Positions 53,476-63,341 of a DNA stretch of 64,000 bases are shown in pieces. The DNA comes from Chrysaora quinquecirrha (lineage: Eukaryota; Cnidaria; Scyphozoa; Semaeostomeae; Pelagiidae). The notes beneath the pieces are model-generated. The model did no database searches. It saw nothing but the letters and a program-made list of their open reading frames with translations, and was not told the DNA's origin. The stretch is from the NCBI GenBank assembly GCA_014526335.1, contig JACTAT010000045.1, forward strand, positions 599,850-663,849. Reading direction: 5' to 3'. Every line of letters starts with the position of its first letter. Position 1 is the first letter of the stretch. A program made the position numbers and the translations under genes.

Positions 53476-56367
53476 TAGTGCGGTCCCTTATGTCTGGATA
53501 TACAGTTGCCGCTGGATTTTCGTGTTAAAATCAAAACTTTAACTGAATTTTATACTTCAAAACATGCTCTTTTTAATGGAATTGGTCTTCGAATTTCTAA
53601 ACATAATCTTTTCTGTGTTTTCGTGATTTCAAAATAATGATGTCATCGACAATGATGTGCAGATCAAATCACAAACATTTCTGGAAAAAATGGTTCACTG
53701 GGATAAGAATATAATAGACAGGGAACTATTCCAAAAATCCTAAGGAGCTACCTAACCCCAAATTGTTTTTAACTAAATCGAATACGGAGGTTACGAAGAT
53801 AGGGCCTCAAAATCACGTGACCAGTGACGTCATTTTTCAATGATAAAAAATCTATAAAAAGTCAAATATTATGCTAAAACATATGAAAATGGATGTAATT
53901 TGGTATCTAAGTGCTAGCCATCAACCAAAAAATAGTTTCCAGTGAAAAAAATTCAAGGGGGAAATAGGTGGGAGGCAATTTTGCGTCTTGAAGAATGGTC
54001 CATATCCGGTGACTTTGGTGAGCTTTTAAAGGCAGCTTGACATAGTCGCACAAAGGAGAGTGAAACTAGATTACCAATTACCCTCATATGGGTAATTGGA
54101 ATTCGACCGCAGGGGAGACATTACCAGCGTTGTGGGATGAGCCAGCATGATTTTCAGTGCAGGAAGAGCTGGTGGCACTCTTTAGCACCTTGAGATAGCG
54201 TGCTCAGTCCCATCGGAAAGTAGCACCAGAGCTGCACATGGACAAAGAGCAGAACAGAGTGACGACCAAAGCATTAATAGCGTTCAAGCTTATTAGGGGA
54301 AACAGCCGCAGGAGTAACAAATCAAATGCACCGGGCTTGCGAGATCATGTCAAGCCAACACCTCTTACACAAGCAGGCATGCGGATCAACTAGCGAAGTA
54401 AAAAGGCTGTGCTGTATCAGTGATTAAAGCTGAACAGGCACAGAAATAGATAGAGTGGAGAGCGAAAATGTAAAAACAATTAGGCAGCAATGTATCAAGC
54501 GACCTGTGAAAAGACCATACCTCCGAAAAGACGCTCAACCTCCTACCTTGAAACGGAAGATCGAAGAGTGTAGTTGTAAGAGAGAAACGGAAAAGACAGA
54601 AATTCCATAAAAGGAAACTACATTTACAGAGTTCTGGGCCAAAATAATTGGCCAGCCTGAGTGGAACGTCGACAGGAAATTCCTCGAGCTTCTTGCAGAA
54701 CAGGACCTGCTTACCCACAACGGTAGAGTGGCAGCCGGAGTAGGCATCTAAAGGCCGATCGCTTGTCTGAATGCTCTGCTTTAAAAGTCGACTGCCCTGC
54801 TCGCAAGAGACTTGACGAGACGTGCTCCTGCACAATTTATTGCCATCAGAGAAGATAGCTATTTTGGAGAGGAACTCATAGAGATGCTACCCGAGTATCA
54901 GATAGAGATCAACTAAAATACTAAAACAATAGTTATAGAGTGTCTCCACAGGCTATCCATAATAAGACCTAGGCAGCATGTTCGTTTAGGAAGGATGCAT
55001 TGCTTATTACTTGGTCATTTTATCCATGCGCACGCCAGGCGTCCAAAAATGAATCTGTTGGACCAAAAGAAAGCATTTGATGATACTCATGACATCGGGC
55101 ATGGCATCGACCAAATCTGCAGTGGAGACTATGGATCAAGAAATCCGTTTGTAGGCTACGAACATCCAAGTTGGATTAGGAAAGAGATTGATTAAAACTG
55201 GGCAGGTGCAGCTACAATGAGGGTTATTTCAAGGCGACTCGCTCTCACGTGCACTAATTTGTCTTGCCTCCACTTTCGGAAGCACTCTGAAAATTGAAAA
55301 GAAGAAAGAGCATTTGAGACTAAAGAGGAAGTACGTTCTGTCACTTCTCCCTAAGTGGATACTTGCTGCATGTATGACCAAATGAAGCTTGCTACTGACC
55401 GGAAGACACTAGAAATTTTCAATGGTTGTTTTCATGCTTGTCTCACGGCTGTCAGAGTGCTCACAAGTCACAAGTGTGAGCAAGCAGGTATGTCAAATAT
55501 TGGCAACAGACTTTAAAGACAAATGTAGCACCAAGCCCCCACTCAAAAGACTAGTGGGGCTTTAAAGGTGAAGGTGACACTAAAGGTGACATGAAAAGAC
55601 TTGATGTAAAATATGGAACGGCTTTGGAATGCCATATACCACGATGGTGCAGCTTCAGATCACCTTCTGTATCTATTTAAATTGAAACTATTCAAATTTT
55701 TGTTTTGTTTCTTTGCATTTTTTTCGTTGTTTCTTTCACCATCTTTCACACAGTCCGTATACAATGTGCAGCAGTCTTGTAGCATGACGCTGGTTCCACC
55801 ACCTTAAATTGAGGCTGAAAAGTTATTTTACAGTCTTTTCTCAACTATAGAATCAACCTCGGGCATATTTCACACGACTGGGTGGGGTAAGGGAAAAATT
55901 GTTCCCTCCCACCTATCTCCCCCTTGAATTTTTTCAACCAGAAACTATTTTTTGGTTGATGGCTAGCACTTGCATAGCAAATTACATCAATTTTCATACG
56001 TTTTAGCAATTTTTTTGATTTTTTTTCGATTTTTTAACTTTGAAAAATGACGTCATCGATGGTCGTCATGGCCAACAAGGTAGATCAGGCTGGTTTTGCC
56101 AGTAACTATGGCAAAAGGATGTAAAGTAGTAAATTCTGTGCATTTTTTAAGCAAGATCATCAAAGAAGTTACATAACAGCCATTATTCACCGCAACAAAG
56201 GATGTAATTCATATGCCCAAAAGTGGGCGTGGTCATTTTCTAGGAAGGCGTGGTCAAAAAAATCGAAGACTTTCAGAATATCTTCATACAAGGTAGTCAA
56301 GCAACATGAAATGAAAAAATCAATTTTAACACGAAAATCCAGCGGGAAAACACAAGGGACCGCACTA
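53476..56367. mobile_element. 2.9-kb DNA element with 0.5-kb terminal inverted repeats, inside Rep
   Basis: The ends read TAGTGCGGTCCCTT and AAGGGACCGCACTA. The inverted similarity extends about 500 bp (53476-53975 against 55895-56367), with words such as GCTGGATTTTCGTGTTAAAA and CAAGGGGGAAATAGGTGGGA. AGA lies on both sides (53473-53475, 56368-56370). Taking AGA as a 3-bp target duplication restores an in-frame N-W-R-N-H join that matches the older Helitron-like copy. A TA duplication is the alternative but would create a stop. No transposase is seen. Class undecided. Confidence 0.85.
54235..55500 (+). pseudogene. Non-LTR reverse transcriptase debris inside the long-TIR element
   Basis: In shifting plus-strand frames: FTEFWAKIIGQPEWNVDRKF, then RPIACLNALL and KSTALLARDLTRRAP (RT block around RPI), LLDQKKAFDDTHD (catalytic D-x-KKAFD) and GLFQGDSLSRALICLAS (block B, QGDSLS). 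No YxDD box is found and stops are frequent. The RPIACLN and FQGDSLS words fit the non-LTR RT families common in invertebrates. It fills most of the element between its inverted repeats, so it was either captured or inserted there. Confidence 0.6.
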
Positions 56368-56370
56368 AGA

Positions 56371-58698
56371 AACCATGTATTCAATTACAATAGAAAACAA
56401 AAAACATCAAACGTCCTTACTTACTTTAATCGATTCGAATTTAAAAAAAGGGGCACTGTTCACTTACATCTCCTTGTTTGGCTTAAAAATCCTGCTCACA
56501 TTCAGCTACCTAGATTACGTGCTGACTTACCAACTTATAATGCTGAAGTTCGATACTTTGTTAATAAGCTCCAGAAATCAACAAAATCCTCACTACCAAT
56601 TAATGATGGACCCACAATTGTTGACAAGACGGACACATGCAAATCCATACGTTTCTGTCATCCTGCAAATGCGTATGCGGTCTCTTTGCGGGCATACATA
56701 GACACTGTTCTTCCAGCTCTCCAATGCCGTATGGATGTGCAGACCAGTGATGGTCACGGTATGCTATTGAAATATGTATCTGCATACATATCCAAATCTC
56801 ATGAGTCATATCATAAAGACATATTCTATACACCTGACATTTGTCCTTCAACAGCAGCAATAAAATATTCACTTTCCTTAGATATATGCGAACCAGAGGT
56901 GTGGGTAAATCTGTCATGTAAAAAAATTTCATGGACTAATTCAATGAGAAAAAAATTCACCATACCCACCTGTGACAACGTACGTGACAATGCTACTGTC
57001 AGTAAATACTATAGCAGACCTTCCACATATGAATCCTTGCCTTTAATGGAGTGGTTACGTCTTCTTGATGAAAGTAAGAATCCCCCAGTACCCTACAAGG
57101 GGAGATCTCCCGTCCTTGTTGGTGTACGACATTTCTCCTTCTTCAACCCTAAATACTTCTTTCAATTTTTACTTCTAAATTTCCCATATCGACAGCTGGA
57201 CACCATTCTACCCAATAATGCTGATGACATACCTCCAGCCATACGTTATTTTAATACTGCTGCATCATGCATGCCTCAATTTTTTGCAAACTCCCAAAAA
57301 TTTAAAGACATAATTATACATGAAGGTCACAAATCTTATTACATTGATACAATCATTACAGATGTTAATAGCCTTATTGACATGAATAATCTGTATCGCT
57401 GTCAGCTACTTCCATTATCCAACCCAATACATCCAAATACACATAACAATGCACCAACACTATCTGGTAATCAGCAAGTTCTCTTTACAATGTTCACTGA
57501 CATGCTAAAGCAGAGAGACAATTTCCATCATGAAATTCCCTGCAAATCTTCAGATGTTGATTGGCGCAAGTTCATACTTGTGCTTGGGAAACCAGGTACT
57601 GGAAAAACATTCACAATTCACCAATGCATCGATTATTGCCGCGAAAATAACATCCCTGTCTGTGTGGGATTGCCAACAGGCACATTTGCGTGCACATACA
57701 GAGAGAAATTCGATGACACTGTTCACTGTGACACTGTTCATAGCCTCTTTCTGTATTGAAAAGACTGTGAGGACGAAAATCAATTCAACTACATGCTCTC
57801 ATTATATGATGTCATTTTCATTGACCAAGTATCACAAATCAGCACTAACATCTTCCATCACATCATCCAATCTGTACAGAAGGTACCACAGCGTCCCCTG
57901 CTTATCCTTTCAGGTGATTTTGCTCAGCAGCAGCCAATTGCAACTGTTGATGGACTCACGACGCAAGTCAGTAATATTACCACCTGCTCACACTGCAAGG
58001 ATCAGGTCTGCGTCATTTGTCTCACAGAGCAGCACCGAACACAATGCAATGACTTGTTGCCTTTTCTAAACCATATCCGCTTTTTAAAACCGTCTCAGGA
58101 CATGCTTGACAACCTTTTACACCAAAGAGTTCTGTGTGACAATGACACCTCTGATGCCGATGTCTATGAAGCACTCTCCTCACATCCTGATGCTGTAGTT
58201 ATCACAGTATCCAGACGAGCTGTGAGACACATAAATAACATCATCATAGAGAGATCATTCCCGGGTAAACCACTAGTGCTTGTTGTGATGGATGATGGCA
58301 CCCTTACAGCTCTTCACAAGGGTATGCGGTTGATTCTCACATACAATGTAAATGAAGACATTGGTTTTGTCAATGGACAGTTTGTAACAGTCATTAATAC
58401 GGAGAATAATACAATTTTAGTAAAACATCCAAGAGGCCACATCATCTCTCTTTTTCGCATAACACGTAAGCATGAACAAGAATACGCAATGTCATTTCCT
58501 TGTCTTCCAGGCTATGCCACAACTATTACAAAAGTTCAAGGACAGACATTGCCAGAAATTCCTATATGGCTAGACACTGCCACAACTCCAGAAGGGACAG
58601 CATACGTCGCATTCTCCAGGGCAAAAATATTGCAACAAGTTTACCTGTTGCAACGTGTTGCTACACATCAGTTTTCCCCATCTAAACATAAACTTTAA
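56371..58698 (+). pseudogene. Helitron-like Rep-helicase, main part
   Basis: Reads FEFKKRGTVHLHLLVWLKN (HxH Rep catalytic motif), DTVLPALQCRMDVQTSDGHG, YVSAYISKSHESYHKD, then Pif1 helicase: Walker A LGKPGTGKTFTIHQ, Walker B IFIDQVSQIS (usual DEVS; the catalytic Glu reads Gln), motif III LILSGDFAQQQPIA, CLTEQHRTQCNDLLPFLNHI, GFVNGQFVTVIN, and motif VI YATTITKVQGQTL. It ends AYVAFSRAKILQQVYLLQRV and a short tail at 58698. One in-frame TGA (57757-57759) is the only break across 776 codons. Rolling-circle type transposition is the known role of the family. The Glu to Gln change and the insertion make this copy inactive. Confidence 0.88.
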
Positions 58699-58846
58699 AA
58701 TACATACATCATTATAACCTACTTCCCATAAAAACAGATAAGTTACTGTTATCAATAAAAGTATTAATATAATGCCCAAATACTTCATTCAATTGAATAA
58801 GTACGATAATAAATTATTTACTACTCTCCTTCTTACTCTTTTGCAG
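58699..58846 (+). promoter_or_regulatory. Intergenic gap with polyA signal and a strong 3' splice acceptor
   Basis: After the helicase stop come AATAAAA (58757 region) and then TACTACTCTCCTTCTTACTC followed by TTTTGCAG directly before the accessory-gene ATG at 58847. The pyrimidine tract plus CAG is a textbook acceptor. The decayed copies also have TTTATTATGCAG just before the accessory ATG. The accessory gene may therefore be made from a spliced transcript. Confidence 0.55.
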
Positions 58847-59560
58847 ATGAGCAAACAACTTCATGCTAAAAGCAAAGGGGTCAGCTACTTTGCCCATTTT
58901 CCGAAGAATTACCTCACTCCATATGGAAGAATGAAGTTCGTTGACCAGGACACTATATTCAAAAGAATCCGTCCTGAATGTTGCAAATGGCTTCGCAGGC
59001 CAGCAATTGCATGCTCAGAACTATATTCTACATTAGATGAAAATCTAACACTGTTGTACACTCGCGATTCATTCATAAAGAAGAATGACATAGCAGACTT
59101 GAAAGAATCATTGTCACCCATAGTAGATATCTTACAAAAGTTCCATTGCGATTATAATGGAACAGTTGAAACAAGTGATGCCAAAAAGTTTGTCAAGAAG
59201 ATACTACACTTAACCTCATCAGAGGTTAAGAAAATACATGCCACTGTTGAGGTGGGTGGAGCATTGTATACAATAGCGATACATATGCTTGTTGTCCACT
59301 CGTTGTTGAAAAAGCCAAGTCGATATGCTGACTCTATGTCATTTGCGCCACAGCCTGACCCAAAGTTTAAAAAAACAAAGGATCTGAAAGACCTTTTGCC
59401 TCTTCTCTTTGTGCCAAAGTCACGCGACATGGAATCGAGTGATAATGACAGTGACACAGAAAGACTCTTAAAGATGCTAGACTCTGAAATAAGGAAGAAG
59501 AAGAGAAGAAAAAAACAAAAAAGGTTCAAAGAAGAGAAAAATTGTTTCTTCAGACAGTGA
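58847..59560 (+). CDS. Helitron-like element accessory protein (unknown family)
   Basis: An open frame of 237 codons from the ATG at 58847 (an upstream in-frame ATG exists at 58772, but a CAG acceptor abuts the chosen one, and homology to the other copies starts there). An N-terminal helical core has YFAHFPKNYLTPYGRMKFVD, RPAIACSELYSTLDENLTLL and VEVGGALYTIAIHMLVVHSL. It then becomes acidic (MESSDNDSDTERLLKMLDSE) and ends in a KR-rich nuclear-localisation-like stretch, IRKKKRRKKQK. After a likely frame shift the plus-one frame continues SSDSEDNEKEETKKNQ. No known domain is recognised. Its place after Rep-helicase, conserved in 4772-5629, suggests a role in transposition (DNA binding or partner of Rep). 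Confidence 0.7.
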   Translation: MSKQLHAKSKGVSYFAHFPKNYLTPYGRMKFVDQDTIFKRIRPECCKWLRRPAIACSELYSTLDENLTLLYTRDSFIKKNDIADLKESLSPIVDILQKFHCDYNGTVETSDAKKFVKKILHLTSSEVKKIHATVEVGGALYTIAIHMLVVHSLLKKPSRYADSMSFAPQPDPKFKKTKDLKDLLPLLFVPKSRDMESSDNDSDTERLLKMLDSEIRKKKRRKKQKRFKEEKNCFFRQ

Positions 59561-59855
59561 AGATAATGAGAAAGAAGAAACCAAAAAAAACCAAGGAACG
59601 TAAAACCACTAAACGTAACAAGTCAACATCATCCCATGAGGAGGAAAAAGCAAAGAAGAAAGAGGAAAATGCAAAAAGAAAACGTTGCTATACGACCAAA
59701 CAGCAAGAGGAGGAAAATTCGCAGCAACATAAGAAGTCAGGAAAATAAAAAAAAACAGAACATCAAATGCCAGGAATCAAATACAGAAGACAACATAGAG
59801 ACATGAATCGTGCACGAACACATAATGCATAGAAGATAACAAACATTGTCTGTTG
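59561..59855 (+). other. Lys/Glu-rich low-complexity tail and 3' flank
   Basis: The 59542-59748 frame reads KKKPKKTKERKTTKRNKS and EEEKAKKKEENAKRKR. It is AAG/GAA-rich and probably continues the charged tail of the accessory gene in a shifted frame. Thereafter (59750-59855) come poly-A and unassigned sequence up to the 28S fragment. Confidence 0.45.
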
Positions 59856-59888
<33 letters not shown>

Positions 59889-60069
59889 AGCTTAAAACTC
59901 GTAAAGACTAAAGGATCGATAGGCCATGCTTTCACAGTTTGTATTCATACTGAAAATCAAAATCAAGTGAGCTTTTACCCTTTTGTTCTACATGAGATTT
60001 CTTCGCACGGATTGCAACTTGTTAATCCATTCATGCGCATCACTAATTAGATGACGAGGCATTTGGCTA
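59856..60069 (-). rRNA. 28S rRNA gene fragment, internally deleted, at the R2 target site
   Basis: On the minus strand 60069-60021 reads TAGCCAAATGCCTCGTC and on to GCATGAATGGATTAAC, the universally conserved 28S segment starting at the R2 insertion point. After 17 unrelated bases, 60003-59856 reads CAAAAGGGTAAAAGCTCACT, TTGATTTTCAGTATGAATAC, TGTGAAAGCATGGCC and GTCAGAAAAGTTACCACAGG, a conserved 28S segment that normally lies several hundred bases further downstream. The part in between is deleted. It cannot be a working rRNA gene. Confidence 0.9.
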
Positions 60070-60243
60070 GTTACTGCCAGTCATAGCGACAGCACCCAAT
60101 AGGGCGGTTAATCATTATGGACTGGGATTGGATCCCTATCTACAAGAGATAGTAAAGGGTGATCTGTCCCTGTTTGCCGGGTAGGGCTCTGACTCAATTC
60201 TACCAAGAGCCGCCAAGACAAGTCCTGGTTTAGGCTCAAGGCA

Positions 60244-63200
60244 TCATACGCTACGAGTTTTGAATGTGCTCCTTTTAAAGCAACAATATGTAGCAAATCC
60301 TCCTATCACTGTCTTCACTGCCATCAGTTGAATGACATTCAGTGATAGGCCAAAAAAATCCCTCAGCATGGCATTCAAGCGTGGCGCCATTGCGCCTCTC
60401 CAATTCATAGCGACAGCACCAAAGTCCACGTTCTTACTCCGAGTGCGGTTTTTGACCGAATCGATCATTTTAGGGTCATTATAATAGCGTCATTTCCTCC
60501 TTTGAGTGTCGTTCAGTCTTGCGTTGTCTGCGACTACAGTCACATCGACAATAATTGCATCATCACCACAAGATATGATGAGATCCGGTATACGAGTACC
60601 AACATCGGTAGCAATGAAGGGCGTCTGAATCACCTCGAAACCCTTCTTTTGCACCTTCTGACTAAGGAAGTTGCATAGGTTGTCATGCCGCTTGTTTCTA
60701 TGCTCCCAAGTTCTGGGACATACTTGTATGATGTGTCCCAGCCATTCTGCTTTTCCGCAGCAGTCACGATTGGTCGACCTAGTCAGCCTTCCTCTGCTTG
60801 CTCGAATTGCAGTGGGCAAAGTTCCAGCTCTCAACTGCACAAAGCCCATGAACTCCTTACCACTCATTAGTGAACTTCCGTTGGATACCCATTTATGGAT
60901 CGCACCAACCTCACTGTGACTAACAAGTCCACTACCGTCTACTGTTGTGATCAAAAGTTCACGCCAGCACTCGCACTGCAATATTCAAGTCATTACTTTT
61001 CCTCCAAAATTGAGAGGTTTTTCTGACTTTCGAATTAGGTCTCGTACGCGTGCCGTTCCCACTAATGCTACAACTGCAGGATCATCGCTGTTAACCAGCT
61101 TACCTAGCCTTTTCCTTCTCATTAGTGGTACTTGGAAAAGAAGTGATTGAAGACCAAGACCTCCATCTTTGTCATGGGCATAGAAGAAGGCTACTGGCGT
61201 GTCCTTCGGAAGTCTTAACCAACTCCTTACAGCAGATCTGACGCAGTTGTCCAGCCATTTAAGCAGCTTATCTGTCGGTCCGGAAAGAACCAATTGATGG
61301 TACAATTGGGGGAGAAGGTTTTGCCTCAGAAACCAGAGGCGTTGCTGAGGCTTCAGTTGCGCCTCTGTTAGTTCCTTCAACCCCTTATCCAACTTGTCCT
61401 TGACTTTGCTATTATTCCCTGATGCAGAGACTGCTATGCCAAGGTATTTATATTCCGCTGACAGACATTGCAGGATTATCTTGGTTTCCGGCCCTCAAAA
61501 AGCTGTGTGGGTTCGCTATCCACTTCTTGGCTTTACCATCTACGTCAATTCTCAGGCTTGCCGACTTCCCATCAGTGCCTGCACTGATTTTCAGTCCCCA
61601 AAGAGCCAGGTTCTCAATGAACGCAGATAGCTGGAATTGTAATCCTTCTGGAGTTCTTGCTTAAAGCACGACATCATCAGCATAAGCTAATGTATTTAGC
61701 TTTTCTTCACCAACTTCTACACCTATACCCGCGTCTAGACTCCCAAGTGCCATATCAACTACCGCATTAAATAGATATGCTGATAGAGGATCGCCTTGCT
61801 TTACACCACGGGAAGTGCTTACTGTCTCACTTCGTTCACCACTGACCTCAAATACCGTTCGGGAGTCCTTATAGAATTCCCTAAGGTAGATAAGTAACGG
61901 TTTTGGGACTCCCATCCTCCTTGCTGCAACAAGGATGGTGTCGTGACTAACGGAATCAAAGGCCTTCTTGACATCAACAAATGCCAAACAAAGGGGCTTT
62001 AGCTTAGCCTTAGTCTCATTGATGTTTGCATCCAGCATCCAAACATTCTGTGCGATGCCGTCGCCACTCATGAAGCCCTTTTGTCGGCGATGCCAGGGCA
62101 ATGTCGACTCAAGTCGAAAACCAAGGATCTTGTGATAGCTCCTGATTAAGTAGGATGCTATTGTTATTGGTCGATGACAAAGCGGATCATTGGTATTTGC
62201 TACTTTCTCAATGAAGATGGTTCTGCCGACCCTCATGGGGTCGGGCTGGTAGGAAGCATACTGCCATAGACTGAAATGGCTAACAAGTGTCTCTACCGGT
62301 ATTCTTTTTAACCTCTCCAAAGAGATGTTGTCCGGACCTGGGGCAGATCTACCTGAGTTACACAACATCTGCCTTACCTCCTCGGCGGTAACTGGAGCTA
62401 ATAATTGCCAAAGCACCGGTCCAACAGCCCTTGGGGTCTTTTCGTCCACTACAGATGGACTCTCCATAATATCCCTCCAGGCAGGCTCCATGGTGTCTAG
62501 CGGCACAGTGCTGGTGTTTGGTTTCCGCCAATCACCGGAGAGAACCTCTTTAGCGCAACGCCCTCGATTCCGTTGTATAGGCCTTGTATGCGAGCATACT
62601 GGTGCCTTCTCAGGCGTCTCCCTGTCAGATTAGCACCTTGATTTGTCTACGTGCCTGGCTTCCTCTTTGTGGAGGAATCTGCAGAGAATTGATCCATTCT
62701 GCAAATTGTTAGATGCTCTGATCAGTGAGGATTGACCTTCTCCCAGTCAATCTCACAGTGAAGATAATCTTCAGAGATTGCAGCTTTCACCGCCTGAGCC
62801 CAGGAAGGATTGACAGACTGTCCCTGGTCGGCTCCTTCAGGCCTGTCGCTTGTCTGTTCATTCGACTGATTTACACCAGTCTCACAGGGGACCCTCGCAG
62901 GCCGCCGATCGACATCACGCCGATCATCCTTTTGTAATTCAGCAAGAATCATTTTGTATTTTGGATTCTTGTTACACGCTCCTTTGAGCTGCTTTATGGT
63001 GTACCTAGGGAACACAGCATTTAAGCGTTGGTTGATCCTAGTTGAGTCAAACAAAGATTTATGAGCCGTGCTTCCTCCCTAGCTACTAGGTGGAGCATTT
63101 CATTTGACCACCGCTCCTTTACTCGCTGCCTTGGGATGTTACCAGCATGATAATTTGTGGGGTGCCTGCTACGCATATGCACCGCCAGGCCACCTTTGGA

Positions 63201-63341
63201 TTTACACACTTGCTGACATATTGCACACGTGAAACCCGTAGCCGAGTCTTCACCCAACTCGATATTTACTCTTGGTCGGGCGGCTGGGGCCGCCCTTCCA
63301 ATTGCGTTTCTATTGTTGCTAGTAACCCAAGAGATTCCCAC
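60244..63341 (-). pseudogene. R2 protein: zinc finger, Myb-like, reverse transcriptase, RLE endonuclease
   Basis: One C2H2 finger (FTCAICQQVCKSKGGLAVHM..H), then RWSNEMLHLVAREEARL and INQRLNAVFPRYTIKQLKGA (Myb-like). RT: SGRSAPGPDNISLERLKRI, RPITIASYLIRSYHKILGFR, CLAFVDVKKAFDSVSHDTIL, STSRGVKQGDPLSAYLFNA and LNTLAYADDVVL (YADD). A TAA follows directly (about 61661), then a frame shift near 61480, thumb region and the RLE domain HIIQVCPRTWEHRNKRHD with TRIPDLIISCGDDAIIVDVT (PD-(D/E)xK type). The usual first Cys of the CCHC knuckle is not seen. Single-finger N terminus fits the R2-D type clade. About one stop and three frame shifts; otherwise full-length. Confidence 0.9.

Noticed and set aside
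60671..60919. Plus-strand frames across the R2 region (also 61394-61664 and 62325-62633)
   Set aside because: Antisense to the R2 protein, whose RT and RLE motifs are on the minus strand.
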